Positions 1 to 7,418 of a stretch of DNA of 9,272 nt are shown one piece after another. Below the pieces are notes generated by a model. The model searched no databases and was not told where the DNA came from. It saw only the letters and a list, made by a program, of their open reading frames with translations. This stretch comes from an uncultured Gemella sp. (GTDB taxonomy: Bacteria > Bacillota > Bacilli > Staphylococcales > Gemellaceae). How positions within the stretch are numbered: position 1 is the stretch's first letter; each line of letters starts with the position of its first letter. Position numbers and translations under genes: made by a program. The stretch lies in NCBI GenBank assembly GCA_927911695.1, contig CAKMQO010000098.1:1-9272 (forward strand), read 5' to 3'.

Positions 1-30
1 GTTAATTTTAAAATATAAAAATAAATTTTT

Positions 31-72
31 GTAGTTGATAGTTAATATCATTTACAAAAAATGTATAACTAC
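31..72. other. Nested inverted repeats upstream of the permease promoter
   Basis: GTAGTT (31-36) pairs with AACTAC (67-72), the pairing extending with one bulged base. Within this span TGATA-GTTAA-TATCA (36-50) is a perfect 5-bp dyad, and CATTT (49-53) pairs with AAATG (59-63). The arms share edge bases, so they cannot all form at once. It ends 50 bases upstream of the -35 and is not in the predicted permease transcript. It could be an operator or the end of an upstream gene's transcript; AT-rich sequence makes such repeats common. Confidence 0.25.
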
Positions 73-122
73 GTTATAAGAATAAAAATTGAAAAAATTA
101 TTGAAAAAAGTCTGAAAATTTA

Positions 123-151
123 TTTACAAATGCTATTAAATCTTGTATAAT
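123..151 (+). promoter_or_regulatory. Sigma-A promoter of the LysP-like permease gene
   Basis: A -35 hexamer TTTACA (123-128) and a perfect -10 TATAAT (146-151) are separated by exactly 17 bases. Transcription should start near 158, giving a 5' leader of only about 30 bases before the ATG at 190. That is too short for a lysine riboswitch or T-box, so any control should act at the promoter or further upstream. Confidence 0.8.
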
Positions 152-189
152 CTATATTTATATAATAAATTAATGAAAGGATGAAAAAT

Positions 190-1593
190 ATGGCAGATTC
201 AAAGATGGAAAGAAAACTGCAAGCTCGTCATATTAGTATGATAGCTATAGGTGGATGTATAGGTACCGGATTATTTATGGCAAGTGGAGCGGTAGTTAGT
301 AAAGCAGGTTCTTACGGAGCAGTTTTAACTTATGCATTAATTGGAGTTATTATTTACTTTTTAATGGCTTCTATAGGAGAATTGGCGACATTTTATCCAG
401 TTTCAGGTTCATTCGGAGCATATGCAACTAGATTTATAGATCCAGGTGTTGGATTTGGAGTAGGATGGTTATTCTGGATCTTATGGATATTAGTAGCAAG
501 TGTAGACATAATAACATTATCGAAAATATTACATTACTGGGAATTTTTTAGACAGTTTTCAACGTTTTCAATTTGTATTGTATTTTTAGTATTATTGTAT
601 TTATTAAACTTGGTAAGTGTTAAAGTATTTGGTGAGGTCGAATACTGGATAACAATTATAAAAGTAATGACAGTTGTTGCATTTTTAATTGTAGGAGTTG
701 CAATTATTTTTGGAGCTACTGGAAATAGTGAAGCTGGTATTCATACTTTTATCCAGAATGGAGAAAAAACAAGTAGCGCGGGTATGTTAGGATTATTTGG
801 TGTTCTGTCAACTGCAGCATTCTCATTTGGTGGTACGGAAGTAGTAGCTGTTACAGCAGGTGAATCACCAAATCCTAAAGAGACAATGCCTAAGGCAGTT
901 AAACAAGTATTCTGGAGAATATTAATATTCTATATCGCTACAATGTTGATTATATCTTCAATAGTTTCAGCGAATGATCCAAGATTACTAGATACTAATA
1001 ATGTAACAGCATCGCCATTTACAATTGTATTTCAAAATATTGGTTTAGAAGTAGCAGCAGTTATTATGAATGCGGTCATTTTAACATCAGTTCTATCTGC
1101 AGCAAACTCAGGGATGTATGTTTCTAGTAGACAGCTATTTTCATTAAGTTCACACAATTATGGGCCTAAAGCATTTAAAAAATTAAATACTAATTCAGTA
1201 CCAGTATTTGCGTTAACTTTCTCAGCAATATTTATGGTATTATGTTTCATTTTCGAAAGATTAAATCCAAGTGGTTACTATATGTTACTATCGATGGTGG
1301 GGATTATTGTAATGATAATTTGGATGGTATCTTTAATATCTCAAATTCGCTTGAGAAGAGCAATTGTGAAGCAAGGGAAAAAAGCGGAAGATGTTCTTCC
1401 TTATACTGCTAAAACAGGTGTTTTAGGATCTTATATCGCTCTAATTTCTTTTGCAACAATAATATTACTACAATTAGTAGCGGACTATGCGACAGGTGGA
1501 TTTGTGAAAATGTCATACAATTTAGTTTGTCCAGCTATAGGTGTAGTAATGTATATAGTATTTAAAATAGTGACAAAGAAAAAAATTTGTTAA
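190..1593 (+). CDS. lysP: LysP-like amino acid permease (APC superfamily, AAT family)
   Basis: This is a cytoplasmic-membrane amino acid/H+ symporter, most like lysine-specific permease LysP. The N-terminus has the family pattern RHISMIAIGGCIGTGLF, which forms the broken first helix, followed by a PVSGSF motif. Mid-protein the GES-NP---PKAVKQVFWRI stretch matches the AAT signature region. The rest is about twelve hydrophobic segments with a short basic tail ending KKKIC. At 467 residues it is close to the usual LysP length of about 490. An ATG at 181 would add three residues, but the Shine-Dalgarno AAAGG (176-180) abuts it with no spacing; it sits 9 bases before the ATG at 190, so 190 is preferred. 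The gene stands alone between its own promoter and terminator. Family assignment is secure; lysine specificity is inferred from overall resemblance, and another cationic or neutral amino acid is possible. Confidence 0.85.
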   Translation: MADSKMERKLQARHISMIAIGGCIGTGLFMASGAVVSKAGSYGAVLTYALIGVIIYFLMASIGELATFYPVSGSFGAYATRFIDPGVGFGVGWLFWILWILVASVDIITLSKILHYWEFFRQFSTFSICIVFLVLLYLLNLVSVKVFGEVEYWITIIKVMTVVAFLIVGVAIIFGATGNSEAGIHTFIQNGEKTSSAGMLGLFGVLSTAAFSFGGTEVVAVTAGESPNPKETMPKAVKQVFWRILIFYIATMLIISSIVSANDPRLLDTNNVTASPFTIVFQNIGLEVAAVIMNAVILTSVLSAANSGMYVSSRQLFSLSSHNYGPKAFKKLNTNSVPVFALTFSAIFMVLCFIFERLNPSGYYMLLSMVGIIVMIIWMVSLISQIRLRRAIVKQGKKAEDVLPYTAKTGVLGSYIALISFATIILLQLVADYATGGFVKMSYNLVCPAIGVVMYIVFKIVTKKKIC

Positions 1594-1641
1594 ACTAGAA
1601 GAAATGGACATTCATCCATATAAAGGATAATTAATATTGAA

Positions 1642-1676
1642 AAAAGATTAATGAGTTAGAAACTTGTTAATCTTTT
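1642..1676 (+). terminator. Rho-independent terminator after the permease gene
   Basis: A 16-bp stem (1642-1657 with 1661-1676, two G-T wobbles) closes a three-base AGA loop. The outer ten pairs, AAAAGATTAA with TTAATCTTTT, are perfect. A T-rich tail (CTTTTATATT) follows. The stem is mostly A-T. It begins 48 bases after the permease stop and separates this gene from coaE. Confidence 0.75.
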
Positions 1677-1737
1677 CTTTTATATTAAAGCGTGTTTTTT
1701 AGTTATTTAGTAAAGAGAATGAATAGTTTTTAAACTA

Positions 1738-1766
1738 TGGTAAATGCTTGCAGTTTATGATAAAAT
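1738..1766 (+). promoter_or_regulatory. Probable extended -10 promoter of the coaE-ecs-pepA unit
   Basis: The -10 TAAAAT (1761-1766) is preceded by TG one base upstream (1758-1759), an extended -10 element. The hexamer 17 bases upstream, TGGTAA (1738-1743), matches TTGACA at only three positions, so recognition would lean on the extended -10. It is the best candidate between the terminator at 1676 and the coaE start at 1798. Confidence 0.45.
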
Positions 1767-1797
1767 TGTATTTAAGTAATTTAATGGAGATGATAAT

Positions 1798-2394
1798 TTG
1801 AATATTGGAATTACAGGAAGTATAGCATGTGGGAAAAGTACTGTATCAAACTATTTGATAGCTAAGGGGTATACCATTATTGATGCTGATAAAATTGGAC
1901 ATGTTGCACTTACTAGCGATGATGTAAAAAGAAAACTAGCTGAAAAATTCGGTGATGAAATTTTAGAAAATAATGAGATAAGTCGGGAAAAATTAGGTAA
2001 GTTAGTTTTCGGTAATGATGACAATTTAAAAATCTTAAATAGTATTATTCATCCTAAAATTAAAGAATTAATTTTAAAATTACAAGAAGAACATAAAGAT
2101 GAAGATCTGGTCTTTTTAGATATAGCATTATTATATGAGGCTAATTTTGTAGACTTGGTAGAAAAAGTAGCAGTTGTATATGTAGATGAAGATGTACAAC
2201 TAGAAAGATTAATGACGCGGAACTCTTTACCAAAAGAAGAGGCTATTAAGCGTATAGAAAGTCAAATGAGTCCAAGGGGAAAAGCATCATTAGGTGATTT
2301 TGTTATAAATAATAGTTATAGTAAAGAAGACACATTTCAACAAATTGATGAAATATTAGAAAAGTTAAAAAGAGGAGATAAGCAAAATGACTAA
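1798..2394 (+). CDS. coaE: Dephospho-CoA kinase
   Basis: The enzyme phosphorylates the 3'-hydroxyl of dephospho-CoA with ATP, the last step of coenzyme A synthesis, in the cytoplasm. The P-loop GSIACGKST spans residues 7-15. The DAD motif at 29-31 corresponds to the catalytic-aspartate region, HP (85-86) is conserved, and the Walker-B-like DIALLYE (108-114) has Ala where most homologues have Pro. The arginine-rich lid helix around R137-R152 and the C-terminal DFVINN (167-172) also fit. The length of 198 residues is normal. The start is a TTG, chosen because GGAG (1786-1789) lies 8 bases upstream, the P-loop begins at residue 7, and no in-frame ATG precedes it. Its last 8 bases overlap ecsA, indicating translational coupling. 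It is not next to polA/mutM here, its frequent partners in Bacilli. Confidence 0.95.
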   Translation: MNIGITGSIACGKSTVSNYLIAKGYTIIDADKIGHVALTSDDVKRKLAEKFGDEILENNEISREKLGKLVFGNDDNLKILNSIIHPKIKELILKLQEEHKDEDLVFLDIALLYEANFVDLVEKVAVVYVDEDVQLERLMTRNSLPKEEAIKRIESQMSPRGKASLGDFVINNSYSKEDTFQQIDEILEKLKRGDKQND

Positions 2395-3130
2395 TGTATT
2401 AGAAATTAGTAATCTTGGTGGTGGATATAATCGTAGAAAGATTATAGATAATATCAATATACAAATACCTAAAGGTAGCATAACAGCGCTAATTGGTCTT
2501 AATGGAGCTGGTAAAAGTACTACAATTAAACATATATTGGGATTACTTAGACCTATGGAAGGTGAGATTAAGGTTAATGGTATTACAATTACTCGTGATA
2601 ATGAAAAATATAGAAAGAGCATAAGTTATATTCCAGAATCGCCTGTTTTATATGAAGAATTAACACTAGAAGAACATATAAATCTAACAGCAATGGCTTA
2701 TGGATTAGATATGGAAGATACTTGGGTAAAAGCAGATAAATTACTAGAGCTGTTTAAACTAAGCGATAAGAAGAAGTTTTTCCCAGTACACTTTTCAAAA
2801 GGTATGAAACAAAAAGTAATGATTATCTGTGCCTTTTTAGTAGAACCGAGTTTATATATAATTGACGAGCCGTTTTTAGGACTTGATCCGATTGCAATTA
2901 ATGACTTAATTAAATTGATGTGTGAAAGAAGAGATAATGGAGCTAGTTTATTGATGTCTACACACATACTAGCTACAGCAGAAAAATATTGTGATAACTT
3001 TGTTATTATTCACGAAGGAAAAATTCTAGCGAATGGTAATCTAGAACAACTAAGGGCCGAATTTAATATGGCAGGTGCGTCTTTAGATGAAATTTATCTA
3101 TCATTAACAGTGAGAGATAGTAATGAGTAA
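2387..3130 (+). CDS. ecsA: Ecs/PptAB-type ABC transporter ATPase EcsA
   Basis: This is the nucleotide-binding subunit of the EcsAB exporter. In Bacillus Ecs affects protein secretion and RseP-type intramembrane proteolysis. The streptococcal homologue PptAB exports short peptide pheromones. Visible motifs are Walker A GLNGAGKST (37-45), YIPESPVLYEELT (81-93) in the Q-loop region where this family reads IPE, signature FSKGMKQK (136-143), Walker B LYIIDEP (156-162) followed by GLDP, and the switch histidine H193 in STHIL. The length of 247 residues matches B. subtilis EcsA. A strong AGAGGAG (2371-2377) lies inside the 3' end of coaE. The gene overlaps coaE by 8 bases and ecsB by 8 bases. The IPE and FSKGM variants favour EcsA over a generic ABC ATPase. 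Confidence 0.92.
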   Translation: MTNVLEISNLGGGYNRRKIIDNINIQIPKGSITALIGLNGAGKSTTIKHILGLLRPMEGEIKVNGITITRDNEKYRKSISYIPESPVLYEELTLEEHINLTAMAYGLDMEDTWVKADKLLELFKLSDKKKFFPVHFSKGMKQKVMIICAFLVEPSLYIIDEPFLGLDPIAINDLIKLMCERRDNGASLLMSTHILATAEKYCDNFVIIHEGKILANGNLEQLRAEFNMAGASLDEIYLSLTVRDSNE

Positions 3131-4360
3131 TATTGAGAATATCTTTGCGGATAGACGCAAGAAAGAGCAGGAGTTAAAACTAACCTATAGTAAGTATATT
3201 TTTAATTCGCACCTAATTATGTTTCTTATTATTGTGTTAGGAGCAGTATTGATTAATTATTCTAAATGGATAGCTGTAGCAAGCCAATTTGAATTATACT
3301 CAGTATTTATAGCTGCATCATTAGCATTTAGTTACTATTTGATAAGTACAAAGATTAAAACGTATATAAAAGAAGCAGATGCAGTGTTTTTATTACCATA
3401 GAGAAGTACTATAAAAACGTTGGTAGAAAAACCGTTATAAATGTATCGGTAACACACATTATAGCATTTGTCATCTTTTATTTTGCGCTTAAGCCTATTA
3501 CTAGTATTATTGGAAATATTGATAAATTATCTATATGTTTACTGCTTATGGTAATTGTAATAAACAATTTATTAAAATACGTTCAAGTTATTCACTATAA
3601 AGAAATTATTTGGATTAAAATTTTACAATTTATAGTGACTTTTATACAGATAATTGCAGTATTCATAATTAATACTTATATTCATATAGCTGATATAGCT
3701 GGTATAATTGGCTTGGCATTCTGCTCATATTATGTTATTAAGAATTCTACGGGCTCAAAGAGTTCAGAAGATCAAGAAAAGCTAGTTGTTAAATGGAATG
3801 AAGCGGCTGAGTATGATAAACATCGTATGGAAAGTTACTTGAAATTCGTGAATATGTTTGTGGATGTACCATTAAGCGGGGTAAAAGTAGCTAGAAGAAA
3901 ATATTTTGATGCATTATTACCTAAATTAACTAAAGACAATTTCACTAAAGAAAATAGTTTTAAATATTATTATTATAGAGTCTTTTTAAGACAGGAAAAT
4001 ACAGTATTTTTAGCTTTAAGGCTTATGCTATTATCAGGATTAATAATTTTTAGTTTTAAAAATCCTTATGTCAGTGCAGTAGTTATAATATCTTATAGTT
4101 ATCTAACAATTATTCAGCTTGTTCCTCTATATAAACAGATGAGTAATAATATTTGGCATAGTATATTACCAGTTGATGAAAGTATTAAAATCGATAGCTT
4201 TAAGAAATTATTGACTGTTGTAATGTTAATAACAACAATATTACTTGCATTATTTGCAGTATTATTTAGTAATTTTGAAGGAATGACTATAGTTATAATT
4301 ATTGCATCGGTAGTTTTAGCTAATATTATAGCTAAGATTTTTATTGAAAAAGTAAAATAG
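3123..4360 (+). pseudogene. ecsB: EcsB, ABC transporter membrane subunit, one frameshift
   Basis: This is the integral membrane partner of EcsA. Frame 1 runs from the ATG at 3123 for 92 codons and stops at TAG 3399-3401, just after residues FLLP. The -1 frame is open from 3398 to the stop at 4358-4360 and continues the family pattern with IEKYYKNVGRK. Adding one A to make CCA ATA GAG AAG rejoins the halves into 412 residues, close to the 408 of B. subtilis EcsB. Hydrophobic segments follow a soluble basic N-terminus (RRKKEQELK), with a polar domain of about 100 residues in mid-protein (3740-3990) before the last membrane segments. The ecsB ATG lies within the end of ecsA, and its own Shine-Dalgarno is weak. 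The break is either a sequencing deletion or a true mutation. If real, EcsA would lack a full-length partner. Confidence 0.85.
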
Positions 4361-4371
4361 AAGGTAGTATC

Positions 4372-5772
4372 ATGAAAAACATAGCAATAATAGGAGGAGA
4401 TTTATCAGGAGTGAGCTGTGCTTATTTTCTAGATAAATTCTCAGGGGTAAACTCAAGAAAGTTCAATATTGATTTAATAGAAAGAGATCTAGAATTTGCT
4501 AATGATAGGTTTGGGAAATTTCAGTTAGGTCAGGAAATTTATGATAATGGATGGCATAATTCAATTAGTGAACAAGGTGTACTATTTTACTTAATGATTG
4601 AACTAGGTCTGCATCGATATCTAATAAAAAGTGGTATGACTAAAAAAGTATTTTTTACAAAAGAAGGTATTAAATATCTACCAGAAAAAATGCTTTACGG
4701 GGTACCTTTAGATAAAAGAGAGTTGTTATTGTCAGATTTATTCACTTTTAAAGAAAAACTATCTATTATGTATAATATGTATAATACTTTAGAAGATGAA
4801 GATATAAAGGAATTAACAGTTGAAGAATTTTTTAAAGCTATAATTAATGAGAAAATTTATGATAAGTTAATTGAGCCTTTATTGACAAGCCATTATGCAA
4901 GTGATATTTCTAAGCAAAGTATGGTAAGTTTAATGCCGGAACTATCATTTTTAACGATTCAAAAAGAAGATATTAATAAAATTTTAGAAGATATGCATGA
5001 TAGGAACGTTATAGATAATATTACTGTAGGTTCGGAATACAGATTAAAATTCACTTTAAAATCATTTATAGAGACTCTAGAATCGAATTTTTCAGATAAA
5101 GTGTTTTTAGAGTTAAACCGTAAAGTTGAAAAAATAGAAAAAAAAGGTGATAAGTATCTAGTTCATTCAAATGGCAGTATATATTATTATGACTATGTAA
5201 TACTTACACTAAATCAAAAGAATTTTTTACCGTGGTTTAATGGAGATGAAAAAATTACTGAATTTTATTCAGATATGAAATATGTTTCTAACATAGTGGT
5301 CACGCTTGTTTATAAGAGAGATGAATTACATATTAATCGTGAAATTGGAGAAATAATTTTTCCGAAAGATGATAGTGAATATGTGACAAAGTTAGAGTAC
5401 GTAAGTAATAAGTGGATCGATATTAAAATGAGTGGTATACAAATAGTTAGAGCTTATATAAATAGAGAAGAAGCGGTTAGCGAGTTAATGGATAAAAGTA
5501 ATTCTGAAATAATCGAAATAATTGAAAAAGAATTGACTAAAGTCCATGGAATGATAGGTAAAGTAAGTAGATACTACGTAAGTAAGGTGAAAGATAATTA
5601 TAGATTTCGCTGTAAGAAATATAATAAAAATATAAACAAGTTTAATGATTATATGAAAAAAGAATATCCGAATGTATTCATTATAGGGAAGTCTAAAAAA
5701 GGTACAACTCTTGAAAATACAGTATTGGAAGCTAAGGAAGTAGCCAAACAAATTTTAGAAAATATAAGATAA
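4372..5772 (+). CDS. Divergent HemY-like (protoporphyrinogen/coproporphyrinogen oxidase family) protein
   Basis: It is recognisable as a relative of Bacillus HemY, the FAD enzyme that oxidises coproporphyrinogen III in heme synthesis. It has an N-terminal Rossmann strand IAIIGG (4-9), acidic E37 at the end of the second strand, a central LIEPLL--HYA-D (166-178) matching the LIEPLLSGIYAGD family motif, VRAY (359-362), and C-terminal YPNVFIIG (432-439). The length of 466 is normal for HemY. Key glycines are altered: the first motif reads GGDLSG (8-13) instead of GGGxxG, the GGKI box reads FGKF (47-50), both glycines of SGIYAGD are serine, and the C-terminal GVGIPD reads GTTLEN (444-449). The reading frame is intact and long. 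AAGG (4361-4364) lies 7 bases before the ATG, 11 bases after ecsB. Family membership is fairly sure; catalytic activity or heme as substrate is doubtful, so no gene symbol is given. Confidence 0.75.
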   Translation: MKNIAIIGGDLSGVSCAYFLDKFSGVNSRKFNIDLIERDLEFANDRFGKFQLGQEIYDNGWHNSISEQGVLFYLMIELGLHRYLIKSGMTKKVFFTKEGIKYLPEKMLYGVPLDKRELLLSDLFTFKEKLSIMYNMYNTLEDEDIKELTVEEFFKAIINEKIYDKLIEPLLTSHYASDISKQSMVSLMPELSFLTIQKEDINKILEDMHDRNVIDNITVGSEYRLKFTLKSFIETLESNFSDKVFLELNRKVEKIEKKGDKYLVHSNGSIYYYDYVILTLNQKNFLPWFNGDEKITEFYSDMKYVSNIVVTLVYKRDELHINREIGEIIFPKDDSEYVTKLEYVSNKWIDIKMSGIQIVRAYINREEAVSELMDKSNSEIIEIIEKELTKVHGMIGKVSRYYVSKVKDNYRFRCKKYNKNINKFNDYMKKEYPNVFIIGKSKKGTTLENTVLEAKEVAKQILENIR

Positions 5773-5779
5773 GAAAGGA

Positions 5780-5792
5780 CGTACAAAGTACG
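5780..5792 (+). promoter_or_regulatory. Small perfect hairpin abutting the pepA ribosome binding site
   Basis: CGTAC (5780-5784) and GTACG (5788-5792) form a 5-bp perfect stem with an AAA loop. The Shine-Dalgarno AGGTGA begins at the next base (5793). It lies in the 31-base gap between the HemY-like gene and pepA. It could protect the mRNA 5' end after processing or tune pepA translation. No T tract follows, so it is not a terminator. Confidence 0.4.
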
Positions 5793-5803
5793 AGGTGAAA
5801 ATT

Positions 5804-7228
5804 ATGAAATTTTTTACTAATAAACAAGCAGGTGTAAAAGTAACACCAATATTTGAAAATGAAGCATACGAAAGTAAGTTATTAGAATATACAAAAGAAA
5901 GAGAATTATTCTCTGGAAAACTTAATGAAGTATATGCTAATCTCCCTTTTAATGGAGAAAAAGAAATACTTTTAGGATTAGGAAAAAAAGAAGAACTAGT
6001 AGAAGACAAGGTACGAGAAGTATTCTTTAAACTAGTTAAAGTATTAAAAAGCAACAAAGAATTAGAAGTATTTGTTACTTTACCTAAAGTTGAGAGTGTT
6101 TCAACTGAAAAGCTTGTAAATGCTGCAGTTGAAGGTGCATTACATGCAACTTATAAATTTGATAAGTATAAATCAGATAAAAAAGAATCTCCAGAAATTA
6201 CGATTAATTTATCTACAGAAGAAAATCTAGAGAATTTAGAAGAGGTAGTAAATGAAGCTCGTGATATTATGAGCGGAGTATTCTTCTCACGTGATCTAGT
6301 AAATGAAAGAGCAGAGTACTTATATCCAGAAACTCTTGCTAATATTGCTAGTAAGGAATTATCAGCATTAGGTGTTGAAGTAGAAGTTTACGATGAAAAA
6401 CAATGTGAAGAGTTAGGATTAAAAGGGTTATTAGCAGTAGGACGTGGATCAGATAGAAAACCAAGATTTATTGTTATGAAATACTTAAATAATCCAGAGG
6501 AAAGTGAAGTAGTTGGATTAGTAGGTAAAGGTGTAACTTATGATTCAGGTGGTTACTCAATTAAACCTACAGCTAATAGTATGGACATAATGCACTGTGA
6601 TATGGGTGGTGCAGGAACTGTAATTGGAACAATGAAACTAGTTGCGACTAGAAAATTAAAAACTAATGTAATTGCAGTTGTTGGTGCATGTGAAAACATG
6701 ATAGCTGGTGGTTCTTATAAGCCAGGTGATGTAATTTCAACACTTTCAGGAAAAACTGTAGAAGTATTAAATACAGATGCAGAAGGGCGTATTACTTTAG
6801 CAGATTCAGTATACTACGCTACTGAAAAATTAAAAGTTAGCAAAGTAATAGACTTAGCTACATTAACAGGGGCATGCTTAGTAGCATTAGGTGAATTCTA
6901 CACAGGTGCAGTAACAAACAACCAAGAATTCTATAACGAACTAAGCAAAGCTGCGAAAGAAGCGGGAGAAAGAGTATGGCAAATGCCAGCTGATGATAGC
7001 TTCAGAGAATTAAATAAATCTTCTATAGCTGATGTAAAAAACACAGGAGGAAGACTTGGAGGAACAATAACTGCGGGATTATTCATAGAAAACTTCGTAG
7101 CGAACAATGTTCCGTGGATTCACTTAGATATAGCGGGAACAGCATATTTATCAAAAGCGGAAAAATATCTTCCAAAAGGTGCTACAGGAGTACATGTTAA
7201 AACATTATATAATTTAATAAATAAATAA
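5804..7228 (+). CDS. pepA: Leucyl aminopeptidase, M17 family
   Basis: This cytosolic two-metal aminopeptidase releases N-terminal residues, typically Leu, from peptides. From the ATG at 5804 it has 474 residues, normal for M17. All seven residues equivalent to the E. coli PepA active site are present: K242 and D247 in GKGVTYDSGG, K254, D266 in HCDMGGAG, then D325, E327 and R329 in NTDAEGR. The catalytic domain fills residues about 155-474; the N-terminal 150 residues are the variable macro-like domain. A GTG at 5795 in frame would add three residues, but it lies inside the Shine-Dalgarno AGGTGA (5793-5798), which is 5-6 bases before the ATG at 5804, so ATG is preferred. It is the last gene of the coaE-ecs unit and is followed by a strong terminator. 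Besides general peptide turnover, it could act on peptides related to EcsAB; that link is only contextual. Confidence 0.93.
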   Translation: MKFFTNKQAGVKVTPIFENEAYESKLLEYTKERELFSGKLNEVYANLPFNGEKEILLGLGKKEELVEDKVREVFFKLVKVLKSNKELEVFVTLPKVESVSTEKLVNAAVEGALHATYKFDKYKSDKKESPEITINLSTEENLENLEEVVNEARDIMSGVFFSRDLVNERAEYLYPETLANIASKELSALGVEVEVYDEKQCEELGLKGLLAVGRGSDRKPRFIVMKYLNNPEESEVVGLVGKGVTYDSGGYSIKPTANSMDIMHCDMGGAGTVIGTMKLVATRKLKTNVIAVVGACENMIAGGSYKPGDVISTLSGKTVEVLNTDAEGRITLADSVYYATEKLKVSKVIDLATLTGACLVALGEFYTGAVTNNQEFYNELSKAAKEAGERVWQMPADDSFRELNKSSIADVKNTGGRLGGTITAGLFIENFVANNVPWIHLDIAGTAYLSKAEKYLPKGATGVHVKTLYNLINK

Positions 7229-7234
7229 GATATT

Positions 7235-7276
7235 AAAAGTTCAAGGGTATAACATATTATATTCTTGAGCTTTTTT
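7235..7276 (+). terminator. Rho-independent terminator closing the coaE-ecs-pepA unit
   Basis: An 18-bp stem (7235-7252 with 7257-7274, three G-T wobbles) has a CATA loop. The core is GTTCAAG with CTTGAGC, and the 3' arm ends in six T (7271-7276). It starts 6 bases after the pepA stop and isolates the upstream unit from the ECF unit. Confidence 0.85.
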
Positions 7277-7359
7277 ATATAATATTGTGAATTTGTTGGT
7301 AATTATATTAAGATTTTGTTAATAATTCGCAAATGTAAAAAGAGATATTTCAACAGTAA

Positions 7360-7388
7360 TTGACATTGATAATTATTATTGATAAAAT
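7360..7388 (+). promoter_or_regulatory. Near-consensus promoter of the ECF transporter unit
   Basis: A perfect -35 TTGACA (7360-7365) and -10 TAAAAT (7383-7388) are separated by 17 bases. Transcription would start near 7395, about 25 bases before the ecfT ATG. A promoter this strong in a transporter unit usually implies repression, which fits the operator in its spacer. Confidence 0.82.
7367..7381 (+). promoter_or_regulatory. Fur/PerR-like operator in the promoter spacer
   Basis: The sequence TGATAAT-T-ATTATTG is a 7-1-7 inverted repeat. It matches the Fur consensus TGATAATnATTATCA at 12 of 14 informative positions, with the left arm perfect. It matches the PerR consensus TTATAATnATTATAA at 11 of 14. 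It fills most of the spacer between -35 and -10, where a bound repressor would exclude RNA polymerase. In such AT-rich DNA chance matches occur, but the exact placement within the promoter raises its weight. Fur and PerR cannot be told apart here. Confidence 0.55.
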
Positions 7389-7418
7389 TAATATAAGTAG
7401 AAAAGTAAGGAGGATAAA

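Noticed and set aside
152..189. Lysine riboswitch or T-box ahead of the permease
   Set aside because: The predicted leader is only about 30 bases, far too short for either element.
1604..1619. Hairpin ATGGA-CATTCA-TCCAT after the permease stop
   Set aside because: It has five pairs, a six-base loop and no T tract; the stem at 1642-1676 is the better terminator.
2365..2967. Minus-strand ORFs opposite ecsA (2365-2622 and 2698-2967)
   Set aside because: They lie fully antisense to a well-conserved ATPase, show no recognisable domains and have no convincing ribosome site.
3381..3401. Programmed -1 ribosomal frameshift in ecsB
   Set aside because: The T run reads G-TTT-TTA, not a slippery X-XXY-YYZ site, and a slip there would replace the conserved FLLP residues; a lost base explains the sequence better.
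5485..6057. Minus-strand ORFs opposite the HemY-like gene end and pepA start
   Set aside because: They are low-complexity Phe/Ile- or Ser-rich translations of the reverse of AT-rich coding sequence, so they are shadows.
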